Of a stretch of 64,000 nucleotides of DNA, positions 54,008-64,000 are shown piece by piece (the stretch's first letter is position 1; each line of letters begins with the position of its first letter). Location: assembly GCA_946122785.1 (NCBI GenBank), contig CAMGYJ010000005.1, positions 62,136,200-62,200,199 on the forward strand, read 5' to 3'. The DNA comes from Linum tenue. Taxonomy: Eukaryota > Streptophyta > Magnoliopsida > Malpighiales > Linaceae. The notes below the pieces were generated by a model. The model was not told where the DNA came from. It was given only the letters and a program-made list of their open reading frames with translations, and made no database searches. A program made the translations under genes and the position numbers.

Positions 54008-55329
54008 TAGGCATGGCAATTTACCCATACCCATGGTATATTGTTATCCAACCCAATTGGGTTGGGTATAAAATCCAAATAGATTGTATATGGGTAGAGT
54101 TTGATGGCTTTGTACCCATACCCAAATACTTGGGTTTTCAATACATGGATTTGGGTTTTCACACATACCAATATAAAAATTACAGGTTGGTACCTAAACT
54201 TAATAGATATTTATATTTAGCACCTAATTTTTTTTTTTTTTTTGCATATAAGTCCTCAAAATATGGGGATTGCTATTCGTCACCCTAAAAATTCTTATTT
54301 GTCACCCTAATTGTGTTAAATTTACTCTAATGTCCTTTGTGATTTCAATTTCATCCAATCGACGGCGAACAGACCACCGATTCACCAGAAACAGAGGAAT
54401 TGAAATGGGTAACTCCTTCTCCAGCACACTGGCCCGCTTATCAAGAGCGGGAGGACGGCGATGTTGGTTTTCTATGCGAACACCCATAATTCTTGAATGG
54501 CCATTGATCTTTTGGGATAATTAACAAATTCGCATTCTCAATCTTTCAGAGAAGCTACGGATTGTCAAGTATAAAGAGGAACTAAGCTACTGGTTGCCTA
54601 ATGAATTTGTGAAATGCCTCCTTTACTTGCATAGAAACCCACATATAGGCAGTTCAGGGATCCGATCAATGCGACGGAGATCATGTTCTCACTGCCCGAG
54701 CTTCTTCCTCGCGAAGTGCAGTAGCTCCAAATCGGCCGCTGACACTCGCCGCTCCCCACCGACGAAGAGCTGGGGAATGTGTACCTCACGCGTTCCCCAT
54801 GAGGAGGGCGAGCTCCGTCATCACCTTCCCCGATATTGCGGTCTTCTTCGTGGCTGTGACTCCGCCGCCAAGCGGTTGGGGATTGAGATTGGAAATAGGG
54901 GCCGGTGGGGAAGTTAGGGATTGGGGATTGAAATTAGAAATAGGGGTATAAACATCAATGTAGTATGATTAGGGCGAAAAAATTAAATTATAGGGCGACG
55001 AATAACGATTCAGCAAAATATCGATGGCAATATATGTTTTGGTACCTAAATTTTGTAGGTATTACATTTTTATACCTAAAATTTTTAATTTTTACAAATG
55101 GTTCTAATTTTTCTATGTGTAGTTAAAACACTCAACTAAATGGGTATCTATATCCAACACATAACAATTTAAATTATGGAAGCAATATCCAAATCCAAGC
55201 CAAACCCATCTACCGTCCTCTAAATCCATATAATCTTAATCCATATCCTAAGTTCCTACCCATAATCAATGGATTTATTTGAATTTGGGTAAAATAACTC
55301 ATGAGGGTAATTGCAAATTTGCAATCCTA
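54008..55329. mobile_element. hAT-type MITE with a nested element
   Basis: Left end TAGGCATGGCAATTTACCC; right end is the inverse of TAGGATTGCAAATTTGC. Flanks CGGACAAC (54000-54007) and CGGGACAAC (55330-55338) differ by one extra G. The interior holds TTGGTACCTAAA-type motifs on both sides of the nested element 54265-55013. Confidence 0.75.
54265..55013. mobile_element. Nested MITE/Pack-type element
   Basis: Ends GGGGATTGCTATTCGTCACC and the inverse CTGAATCGTTATTCGTCGCC (14/20); 8-bp duplication CAAAATAT on both sides (54257-54264, 55014-55021). hAT or Mutator-like. The GC-rich interior (about 54340-54900) has a short ATG frame MGNSFSSTLARLS and downstream pieces separated by an AT-rich gap, suggesting captured host sequence of unknown source. 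Confidence 0.7.
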
Positions 55330-55338
55330 CGGGACAAC

Positions 55339-55513
55339 AATTGAAAGTAGAAGTGTTGGGCCATAAATGAGGCCCGTAACAGTTGACATAACTCTCGGAA
55401 TGTAAGGCCGATGAATACATGGCCTGCAGTGAATAAGACTTACAAGGCCCATTTAGTGCCGTGTGAGGTTGGCCCATAGCCCATACAACGAGCTCGAAGT
55501 GGAAGAGCCGCCG
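55339..55513 (+). promoter_or_regulatory. Upstream region of the methyltransferase gene
   Basis: Short interval between the MITE and the first ATG; several GGCCC motifs of the plant site-II/TCP type (GAGGCCCG, AAGGCCCATT, TTGGCCCATAGCCCATA) lie at about 55370-55485, common in housekeeping-gene promoters. No TATA box seen. Confidence 0.4.
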
Positions 55514-57363
55514 ATGAAGTCAGGAACGGTGATGCTGGCGAAGACTCTCTCCGCAGCTCGGAAAATGGACATAGCGGTCTTCTCCCCGTCTGCGCTTTTC
55601 GCCGCCGATGATGACGACGCCTCTGGTTATCCCTCTGTCTCTCCCAGTCTCATAAGCTCTTCGGTTTGAGTCTATAGTCATCTCCTAAAGTGATTAATGT
55701 TTGTTTTTGTCAGATGAGGAGACAACGGAAACCCAGCAGAGCTACGTGGAGAGGCAGCACAGTTTCCCCGGAATGGTATCGAAATTCCTTTTCCCTTTCC
55801 GTTTCATCGCTTTCCCAAAGCTTAATACACCGAACGATTAGAGCCCTGCTGTAGTAGATATTTACTGTTTGATGGTTCTCGTTACTCATACTCAACATTT
55901 GGCGTATCTTATTTTACCTCGAGTTCGTTTGGCGATTTTGCTTTCTGGGTGCAGGATTTGGTGGTCAGAGAGTTTTCTTTTCATCAATTGAATGCTAATT
56001 TGCTGTGGCCAGGGTCGTTTTCGTTCGCGGAATGGTTGGTTCACAACCGATTGTTGATTGATGGTCGGCGATGCATTGAGCTAGGCAGGTGAATGTTAGA
56101 TTCTAGGTGTAATGGAATCTAAGGTCGGAGATTGTTCTTTCCAGTGTCTTGGCTTGTTGCTCCAATGCTGCTTCCATGTCTCCTACTGCTAATTTTGGAC
56201 TTGTAGTAAGGGAAGTTTGGAACTTTTCTGCTGCTGATATGATTCGGTTTCCATATAATGGCAGTGGGACTGGAGCTTTGGCTATTTTTCTCCGCAAGTC
56301 ATTTGACCTAGACATCACGACATCGGATTATGACGATCAGGAGATAGAAGACAACATAGCTCATAACTGCAGAGAGAATGGAGTCACACCTGTTCTTCCC
56401 CACATTAAGCGTGAGTTCTTCTTGCCTTCTCCTTTACCTGGTTCAGAAATTTTGTGCTCTTTAAGTTATTTCACGGATATCTTTGCTCCAAAGTGTGTGT
56501 ATGAGGTTATTTTTTGCGTTCCTTAACATTCAGAAGTGTAAATGAGTGTCTGGAAGAGGGAAATGTCAGAAATGTGGTTGTTAATCACTGCAATAGTTCA
56601 TCGATTACCTGAAATCTGGCTCAGGGGCCGACTATTCTGGATGATTACCTTGAGTAGTTCCTGTACTCGTGGGGAACCTAAACATACTCCTAAGGCTGAT
56701 CTTGCATTGCTACTGTCCGTTTTCAGATACATGGGGAGATGCCTTTCCGACTTGTAATCCTGATTGGGACCTTGTCGTAGCCAGTGACATACTACTATGT
56801 AAGTGCTTAAATTTAAAAACAAGTTTTGGAGTATCAAGAAATCATGTTTCTGTTTTTGGGTGTTTCATTGATCGAGTAGATGCATTTCAAGAGGTTGAAC
56901 TTCATGGCGCAAGTAGTTGCTATTGAATTGGACATATGTTTTCCTTTACCTCAGACGTTTCCTTGCACATTGCTATGCTTGTCAGATGTGAAACAGTACG
57001 GAAACTTGATAAAGACTCTCAAGTTTCTGCTCCAAAATTACAAGCCGGCAAAAAAGGCAGCAGAGGCAGCAGCATCCGCCATGGAGAAGCAAGAAAATAG
57101 AGGTAACAATCTAAAACATGTATTACGTTTTATATTTGTACAACCCCGACGCGAAAACTTCAAAACTCATCCTGATAACAATTCTCGTTGCCCTTCCGGT
57201 AGGAGGCGAAGGTGAGGTTGAACGTGTTCCAAGGCCAGCATTCGTAATGAGCTGGAGAAGGCGAATAGGGAAGGAGGATGAATCCCTGTTCTTCAGTGGT
57301 TGCGAAGGTGCCAATCTTCAGGTCCGGCACCTGGGATCCCGAGTTTACTTAATAACTCCCTGA
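55514..57363 (+). CDS. METTL21-type protein methyltransferase (Methyltransf_16)
   Basis: Seven exons give 267 aa: 55514-55625, 55714-55775, 55955-56088, 56265-56410, 56727-56798, 56986-57102, 57203-57363; all GT-AG and in frame. SAM motif I ELGSGTG at about residues 100-106, motif TTSDYDDQEI, the family signature SDILLY at about 171-176, and a C-terminal PAFVMSWRRRIGKEDESLFF block where the substrate-facing end lies. Upstream FSFHQLNANLLWPGSF matches the WPG element of the family. The closest protein I recall is Arabidopsis At5g49560. Family members methylate lysines of chaperones or elongation factors; this one's substrate is unknown. First in-frame ATG used; the family-conserved start MDIAVFSPS is 17 codons later (55565). 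Confidence 0.92.
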
Positions 57364-57777
57364 AGCCTGCCCTCGTCGAATTCGGTGTCATAGCCAGTAA
57401 CATTGTGTAAGAAAATTGTTATCATCATTTGATGAAGCCCCCTGGTTCCTAGCCATACTATGTTCCGACTTCTGAGTGAAGAAATTTAGGGAGCATATCT
57501 TATGAAGAATGAGTAATTGAATTGTCGTATTGCATTGCACAGCATATCCGTGATCTCGCCAGATCCGTACCTTGATTGGTGGTCCGGTCGTCGTTTTCAT
57601 TTCTGTTGTGAAGCATGAATCTCGTGGTTAGGAGGTTTCGTTCTACTCCTACATTAGTAGTCCAGTCCAAGCAAAGCATCGCGGACATTGTGCTCTATCA
57701 AAGCACATAACTTACTTAGGTCAGTGCATGACCTGAGTCCTTACCACCAAAGAGAGATTACGAACTTATTCCAGGCA
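57364..57777 (+). other. 3' UTR region of the methyltransferase gene
   Basis: Non-coding after TGA at 57361-57363; no clean AATAAA was found. No other feature until the MITE at 57786. Confidence 0.45.
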
Positions 57778-57785
57778 GTTTGATA

Positions 57786-58583
57786 TAGGGGTGTTCAAAT
57801 GGTGTGGTTATCATGTTAACCGTTTTAATCAGTACTATTTGGATAATTTGGTTTGGTTAATTTGGATAATTGGTTTGGTTTGGTTTGGTTTAGTTGGTTT
57901 GGTTTGATTTCAGACACTCATAACCAGCCAAACCAAATTAACCAGATAAATAATTAATTATATATCTAATATATACACATACTTAATACTTTGAATAATC
58001 ACTCAAGAGTTAAACGTTCATCCTTTTAGACTCATAAAATATAAAGCTTTATATTGTTCCTATAATGTATATTTATATATGTAGAGTGTAGACCACAACA
58101 TATGACTGCCTAATTTAGATAAATCTCATACATTATGTTGGATGAAAACTTGAAAGCAAGGTCCTTTTCAAGCTATGAAAATTGCTAAAAGACTAAGTCA
58201 ATTCAAACAAACACAACAATTCATTAATCCATACCATTGTGATAAATTTTTGTTAGGTGAATACTTCTATACTAACCGTAATTTTCTTAGTTGCATGTAT
58301 TTATGTTAAGGGTCAACTATAACTATGTGTTGATTGTTATGTTTTATTCATTATATAAGTTGTGAATTCATAAATTAACCGAAATTTTTCTCACTTGATG
58401 ATAATATGATTTTATATTGGTTAATCTGGTTAACCAATTAACCAAACCGATTAAACTTTAGTTTGGTTAATTTGGTTGTTGTATTAGTTTGGATGGTTTG
58501 GTTATGATATTGCATTCCATGGTTAATGAAATTTAGCCTTATTTGGTTTGGTAATAACCATGGTAACCATTTGAACACCACTA
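57786..58583. mobile_element. hAT-type MITE with perfect 8-bp TSD
   Basis: TIRs TAGGGGTGTTCAAATGG and the inverse of TAGTGGTGTTCAAATGG (16/17); TSD GTTTGATA on both sides (57778-57785, 58584-58591). Subterminal GGTTTGGTT/AACCAAACC repeats. 798 bp, no transposase. Confidence 0.95.
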
Positions 58584-58591
58584 GTTTGATA

Positions 58592-61500
58592 GACGGAGCC
58601 GTAATTTAACATTTCTACACAATAAATAAAAGCCAAATGAAAAAACTTGAAGTCTCATTTCAAATTTCTTGCATCCAGAGTAAAAGTAAGAAGGACATTT
58701 TGGTCTTCACAATTACTTTTTTTTATTCATTAAAAAGACACTTACTAGGATTTGAGCCATGATCACTTTAAAGAAAAGCAAAGATCATAACCAATCACAC
58801 TAAGTACATTTTTTGTATTTTTTTAAATTAAAAACATATAATCGCAGAGAAAATCCTTTCCCCATTTCAAATTCTCTGCTCCAGGAGCGTTTGTAGGAAG
58901 GGTAGAATAGAGAGTGTCAATTTTATTCTTTTTCCTCTGTGGAACGGGCCAACATACCGTACACATGCGGATTTAAACGAGTCCAGGAGTGTCAATTTTT
59001 TCTTTAAGTCCTTTTATTTCTCCATGGTGGTAAAATATATATGAAAAGGCAAAAACAATACTCCTTTTTATTGCTAAAAAGAAAAAAAAATTAACAATAA
59101 AATAATGCATGGATTCTAATGGGTTAACCGCTAATCATAAAATAAATGAGTTGAATGGGCTGACCTACACAGGATTTGCCCATCAAGTAAAACAAATGAA
59201 CATCATGGGTTTGCCATTCTAAAACAAGCTATTTTCTCTAGCATAATATATATTATGCTATTATTTTATATCTTAGTGGCTAAAATATAATGTATTTTAA
59301 AGTTATTCAATGGTTCAACCTCGACCAACAAAATTAGTTCAATTTTTATCATTTCAAATATATATTATATAATTATTTGATATCATAATGATTAAATTAT
59401 AGCGTATATTATAGGGAATCGTTTGGTATTTGTTAGTAAAAAAACTAAACAGAAAGATTTGTTTGGTTATTTTTAACATTAAAACGATCCTAAACATTTT
59501 CAGTTTCCTTTCGAAAATTTATAGTTTTATTCCCGAATCAATGATGTGCAAATGGCGAATTGCAGTCATCTCTTTTCTTTCATTATTTTTTTATTTTCAA
59601 ATAGAAAGTTAAAAAGTAAAGAATAATTAGAGTTTGGCATGGGTCGGTCAAACAGGCTGAATTTCAAGTTTTGACCCGTTTTGATCAAGTCTAATTTATA
59701 ATCACATGGTTCCCTGATATCCGATAAAAATCTCAATCCAAACCAGTTTGGCAGGTGAGTCCGTGTTTACCACCATTTTCTAGGGATATAGGAACGGTGG
59801 TTCCTATCCCAAATCGTGTTGTTCATTCTTGATTTCTTTAGATTTTATCATGGCTTGGCAAAAAACCAGAAAGCACAATGATGACAAGATGAAAGTTTTA
59901 TAAAGCAAATTAATCGGGCAACGGGCCGAGTAAAAGCTAGCAACGATTGTGAGATGCTCATTTCCCGAAAACCGGCGGGATAGGCGATTTTTTATTCGAT
60001 TTTCGGGAATTCGGTTTCTATAAAACTTACTTCACTTCATCATATTACCAAAAACAATATTGTTTCACAAGTAAACAGGTACTTGATTTTGGTTCATGAG
60101 GCTGATTTTTTATTCATTGCATCATTCATGTCTCTTTCCTACTAAAATTCACTATTTTTATAATGTGTTTTCCAAAAAAAAAAAACTATACAACAATAAG
60201 CTACACACCCCATTACATTATCAAATTTCATACCTCATATTCCTCCAAACAAATGGTCGGGGCCCACACTAGTACATTTAAACACTCCATCGAGTCACGG
60301 GAGATGAAATGGTCGCCGCCCTGATAAAATTATGATTGTCAATTGTGAGATATGATCAATTGATTAAATACAAGAGTGGAAATTTCATATTTTATGTGTC
60401 AAGTTAATGACCACGTATCTTATCTTATCTTATCTTATGTTTGTTCAAAAGTTACTTCTTGCCACATAAGCATTTGAAGAACTCACAAGTTGCCAAAGTG
60501 GACAATTTTTTTGAAATTTTTTTTTTAGTTAATGACATATTTATGGAGTTATCTCTCTTCTTTTAATAGTTTTTACTTTCAATCAATAATTTCTTTTTTC
60601 TTTTGCATTATATATGCAATGATAGACTAATGTTTGTGAAGTGACATCTATCACATTTTTTTTAACTGAAAACATATTATTACATCTTTAAGTCAAATTC
60701 TACTCATTTATACTAGAACTTATAATTTATATTTTAATAAAAAATTAGAAAAATACACACATAAGTAATAATATTTCATTCGATCAAACAAATATAATGA
60801 TGGAAAGAGAGAAAAAAGTTGTTTGATGACCAATTGACTTTAATAAATGAACTATATTATTTTATATTTTTTACTATCAAACATTCTCTCTTCTAATATA
60901 TATGTCTGTAAAATAAAACAAGTATTATCTAACAAAATGTCTGGATAGAATTTTAACAAATGTACAAGTATCATATAACAAAAGGTCTGGATAGAGAAGT
61001 ATTTGTAGACGATGTACGGTAAACATCACGTTTCATCAACCACTGACCTAGGTATTGATCAAACAATGGCTGGAAATTTTCGTTTAATAGTCGAATGTAT
61101 TGGTAAAAAAATATAAATTCAAGAATTAAAACAATAGCTAAACATTTGTTTGTCGGTTGAGATATTTATACTAAAAGCATTTATAGTTACAAAAGTCTAA
61201 ATCAAGTTATTGTGTTAAAAATGAAGAATCTTTAATAAGGATGAGTTCAACAAGGCAATTGTAAGGAGTCATTTGGTTGTATGGTTGTGAGCCTGTGACT
61301 CCATACCAAATTTTGATAATAACAAAAATTTCTGATATCAAAGTGTCAACATAAATATTTAGTTTGTAACAGTAAGCGATTTGTATTTAGATATTAATAA
61401 TAGATGTGTCTATAATATATCCATGAATCTATATGTATGCGAAATGCCATAATTGTTGTATGAATTGTAAAAAATCTTTAATAAAAAATCAACTTTTTAA

Positions 61501-61991
61501 AAAATTATAAATTAATTATTCAAACGATATGTTGTTTTAAATGCACCTAAAATCCGTGTGCACGGTAGACACGGTTTATCAGTTACTAAGATAAGTAATA
61601 AAATTTTTGTTCCAGAACAAACACCAAAGATAAAGGGGGAAATGCGCATTAAAAAGTTGGAAAATTATACACTAAATGACCATATCTAGACAGGAATCCT
61701 TGATAGCGTGTGTGAGTGTGTTGGGTTAAGATTCTAAACCAACATGTACACAACAACCATGGGTTGAGGGTGAGTACAAACTTCAAGAATTAGTGATTGA
61801 TACATATTGTATAAGATATTAAATTTGAGTGTCTTGATAGGCAAATTTTGATATAAGATCCTCGACCGAGACTTCACGAACAATCACATGAAAATGAGTA
61901 ATGATTAGAGAATATGATCATTGTAAGGGATACGATATGTGTCAATTTTCACCTCGGATATATAAAATTTATCCACTAATTAAGTATCTTT
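58592..61991. other. Long AT-rich spacer
   Basis: No gene recognised over 3.4 kb. A block CATTTCAAATT(C)TTGC occurs twice (58657 and 58862), flanking the tRNA-like stretch. A (TCTTA)n run lies near 60415-60437. Confidence 0.6.
58738..58806 (-). other. tRNA-like sequence (possible SINE head)
   Basis: The minus strand has A-box-like TAGTGTGATTGGTTATG (58802-58786) and B-box-like GGCTCAAATCC (58758-58748). An A-rich stretch follows on the minus strand. No TSD identified. Its A box resembles that of tRNA-like module 1 in the LARD. Confidence 0.4.
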
Positions 61992-62061
61992 TAGAGGTGA
62001 CAATTATCAATCCAATCCACCAACCCATTAAAAATATCCACCTAATCCAATCCATTTAAAT

Positions 62062-62829
62062 CAATGTTGTCAAAACCGAACCGGAGCTTGACCCGGTAAC
62101 GGGAACGGCTTGCACTTTAGTGGTCTAACCGCTATTAGATCGTTAAAAAACCGTTAGAGAACCGGTACCTTATAAAATAGTAATTTAATGGCTAAAATGA
62201 AATTTACCCTTCATATACCAATTAGTAGTTTTATATTTTATATATATACCGAAAAAAGTGAAAACCCTACCCCATTCCCTGCTACCGCCGCCCCACTCTT
62301 CCCCCTTTCCCTTTCCTTCCCCATTCCCTGCTACCGCCGCCCCATTCTTCCCCCTTTCCCTTTCCTTCTTCTTCTTTAATTTCTTCTTATTTTTTCAATT
62401 ACTCTACTGCGACTCTCCTCCATCACCATATTTGACTCTCCTCCATCATCCCTATCACTCTGTTGGAGACCAAGCAACGACGGAGCTGCTCTGCGGTACT
62501 GCCTTTGCTCGTGGCCAGAACAGGGGAGGGGAAGCAATCGACGGACGGATGGACAAGGAGAAGCTATCGTGGCTTCATCGGCATCGGGCGTCCGACGTCG
62601 CTGGGAAGTTCAACCCTGCCTTTTTCATTTTTTTTAATAGTAGACGGACGGTTCATGTGTTAAAAACCGGTCGGGCGGTTCGAGCGGCTCGAACGATTAA
62701 GCGCTCCGACCGGTCAAAAACCGACCTTCCCAACCGTTGCGGTTAATTGAGTGTACCGAGCCGGGCTGGTGGTCAGGTGGGGGTTTTACTGGTCCGACCA
62801 GCCGGCTCGGCTCGGTTTTAATAACACTG
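62062..62829. mobile_element. hAT-type element (CARTGTWGYCAAAA family), copy 2
   Basis: Ends CAATGTTGTCAAAACCGA and the inverse of CAGTGTTATTAAAACCGA; perfect 8-bp TSD ATTTAAAT (62054-62061, 62830-62837). Subterminal CCGGTT/CGGTCCGACC motifs. The interior frames (62188-62746) are low complexity and show no domain. Confidence 0.9.
62270..62367 (+). repeat. Pyrimidine-rich tandem duplication, 49-bp unit
   Basis: CCCATTCCCTGCTACCGCCG starts at 62270 and again at 62319-62320, each followed by CCCC and a CTTCCCCCTTTCCCTTTCC tract. It inflates an open frame that should not be taken for a gene. Confidence 0.85.
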
Positions 62830-63170
62830 ATTTAAATACAATCCATTTGATCCAAATGCAATTAGATTGGTGGATTCATGGATTGATCCATGGATCCAAA
62901 TGGCAAATTACAGTTTGGTACCTATACTTTTTAAAATTTACATTTTGGTACCCAAAATTTAATTTTTATACAAAAAATATCATTAGAACATTATGTTTTG
63001 GTACCTAAAATTTTTCATTATGACATTTTAGTACCTAAACTTTTCACATTTTTACATAGTGGTCCTTGGTTGAGGATGTCATTTGGATTCATGGATAATC
63101 AACTAATCCACTTGACCTAATCCATGAATCCACCAATTCATTGGATCCAATCCTTCATGAGTGTGTTAAG

Positions 63171-63719
63171 TATTGAGAATTTTTAATATAAGCATATCAC
63201 ATACTCGCTTATGAAGTGAGAGTATAAAAAATCTAGAAGATTCAAAAGAGTTTAAGCATATCGATAAATCAATTGATATAAATGATAATGGAACTCTCCG
63301 GCCAACAGGCCGGGTAAGAAACTAGTAAGAGAATAATATGATCAACTACATAAATGGTTACTTTGCGTTCATTTGATATTGGCGATTGTTTGGTTGAATT
63401 AGTTAATATTGTTCAAAATGTATCATTTTCTTAATTTTTTGCATAAACAATACAAGTATTGTTGATGTGACAAAAACTATAACTCTAAATGAATGATAGT
63501 TAATCTCATGTTTTATGTGAGATTGTTGCGTTTCTTTTACTATATCCCCAACTCTTATGTGTTATTTTTTTTAACATTAAGGGGTGGTTTGGAGAAATTG
63601 ATTTGGCCCATGGATGTTAAATCTATAGATTTTATTAAAAGATAATTTTTTTTTGCTATTTTTGCATCATGTTTTGAGATTTTAAATCTTTGAAATCTAG
63701 AGATATCGTGAATTAGAAA
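63171..63719. other. AT-rich spacer
   Basis: No recognised feature. Confidence 0.5.
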
Positions 63720-63734
63720 AAAATTGTAAAAAAT

Positions 63735-64000
63735 GGAGCGCTTAAAGTGCGCTACAATCTTTATTCAAAAACCAAGTGGCCTGTCTAAACCCCAATAACA
63801 TCATAGTATAATCAACATGACAAACTACTATCAGGAAGAGCAATTAAGTGTCTGCATATAGGAAACGAGTGGCCAAAGCCGGCCAAATAATCAGTGACTG
63901 TATTCACCTCTTTGTAAACGTGAGTGATGTGGACCTCCCAGTCTCTTTATAACCATTGTTGAATCTCCGCAATGTTGGTGTAGTGTATATGCTCTAGCGT
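63735..64000 (-). pseudogene. LINE RNase H C-terminus, cut by the window edge
   Basis: The minus strand reads WEVHITHVYKEVNTVTDYLA, GHSFPICRHLIALPDSSL and YDVIGV, the C-terminal part of a LINE RNase H, with stop codons inside. The rest lies beyond 64000. Confidence 0.7.

Larger units (their letters stand above)
61992..63160. mobile_element. MITE-like sequence with a nested hAT element
   Basis: Left end TAGAGGTGACAATTATC with subterminal CCAATCCA/TGGATTGG repeats on both sides of the nested element. ATTTTGGTACCTAAA-type motifs at 62930-63060 also occur in the MITE at 54008-55329. The right terminus and TSD were not found. Confidence 0.45.

Noticed and set aside
62188..62746. Open frame of 162 codons within the hAT element
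   Set aside because: Composed of a duplicated pyrimidine tract and simple sequence; the ends of the element enclose it and no transposase motif is visible.

Overview
The window is a repeat-dense stretch of a plant nuclear genome, almost certainly a eudicot. Four intron-containing genes with plant-type GT-AG introns and plant-specific family versions (LIMR/LMBR1-like, two CPRD49/IAH1-type GDSL esterases, a METTL21-type methyltransferase) sit in a sea of Ty3/Gypsy LTR elements, L1-type LINEs with C-terminal RNase H, Mutator-like elements with long terminal inverted repeats (TIRs), and hAT-type elements with 8-bp target duplications (TSDs). No species can be named from the sequence alone.

Layout. 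1-5900: decayed repeats (end of a hAT-type MITE, remnants of a gypsy-type ORF on the minus strand, a ~399-bp tandem duplication, a complete hAT MITE at 4853-5537). 5895-14629: a minus-strand LINE bounded by a 15-bp TSD, containing a Mutator-like element in its tail and a young non-autonomous Gypsy element (gag-protease only) whose structure is LTR-internal-LTR-partial internal. 15383-18787: LIMR gene, 14 exons, 509 aa. 19456-20632 and 22035-23588: two paralogous GDSL esterases, both on the minus strand. 24551-35869: a ~0.66-kb hAT element swollen to 11.3 kb by a 9.7-kb Tat-like large retrotransposon derivative and a truncated LINE. 36082-42442: a Mutator-like element with ~215-bp TIRs containing a full-length but decayed LINE. 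42664-46921: a LINE tail whose RNase H frame is split by a hAT element and by a solo LTR, the solo LTR itself holding a hAT MITE and a fold-back element. 47341-49620 LINE remnant (minus); 50640-51875 Gypsy pol remnant; 51885-53899 LINE tail split by another hAT element; 54008-55329 nested MITEs. 55514-57363: METTL21-type methyltransferase, 7 exons, 267 aa. 57786-64000: hAT MITEs, AT-rich spacer, and the tail of another LINE at the window edge.

The four host genes do not form a pathway. The GDSL pair arose by duplication; LIMR is a multi-pass membrane protein and the METTL21-type protein is a probable protein-lysine methyltransferase. All exon boundaries were derived by hand from splice consensus, reading frame and remembered family sequence, and every exon set closes in frame.

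The least expected content is (i) several tRNA-like modules with pol III A and B boxes on the minus strand inside the non-coding interior of the Tat-like element, (ii) the LTR-internal-LTR-internal arrangement of the gag-only Gypsy element with filler DNA at its truncation point, and (iii) insertions whose removal restores LINE RNase H reading frames.
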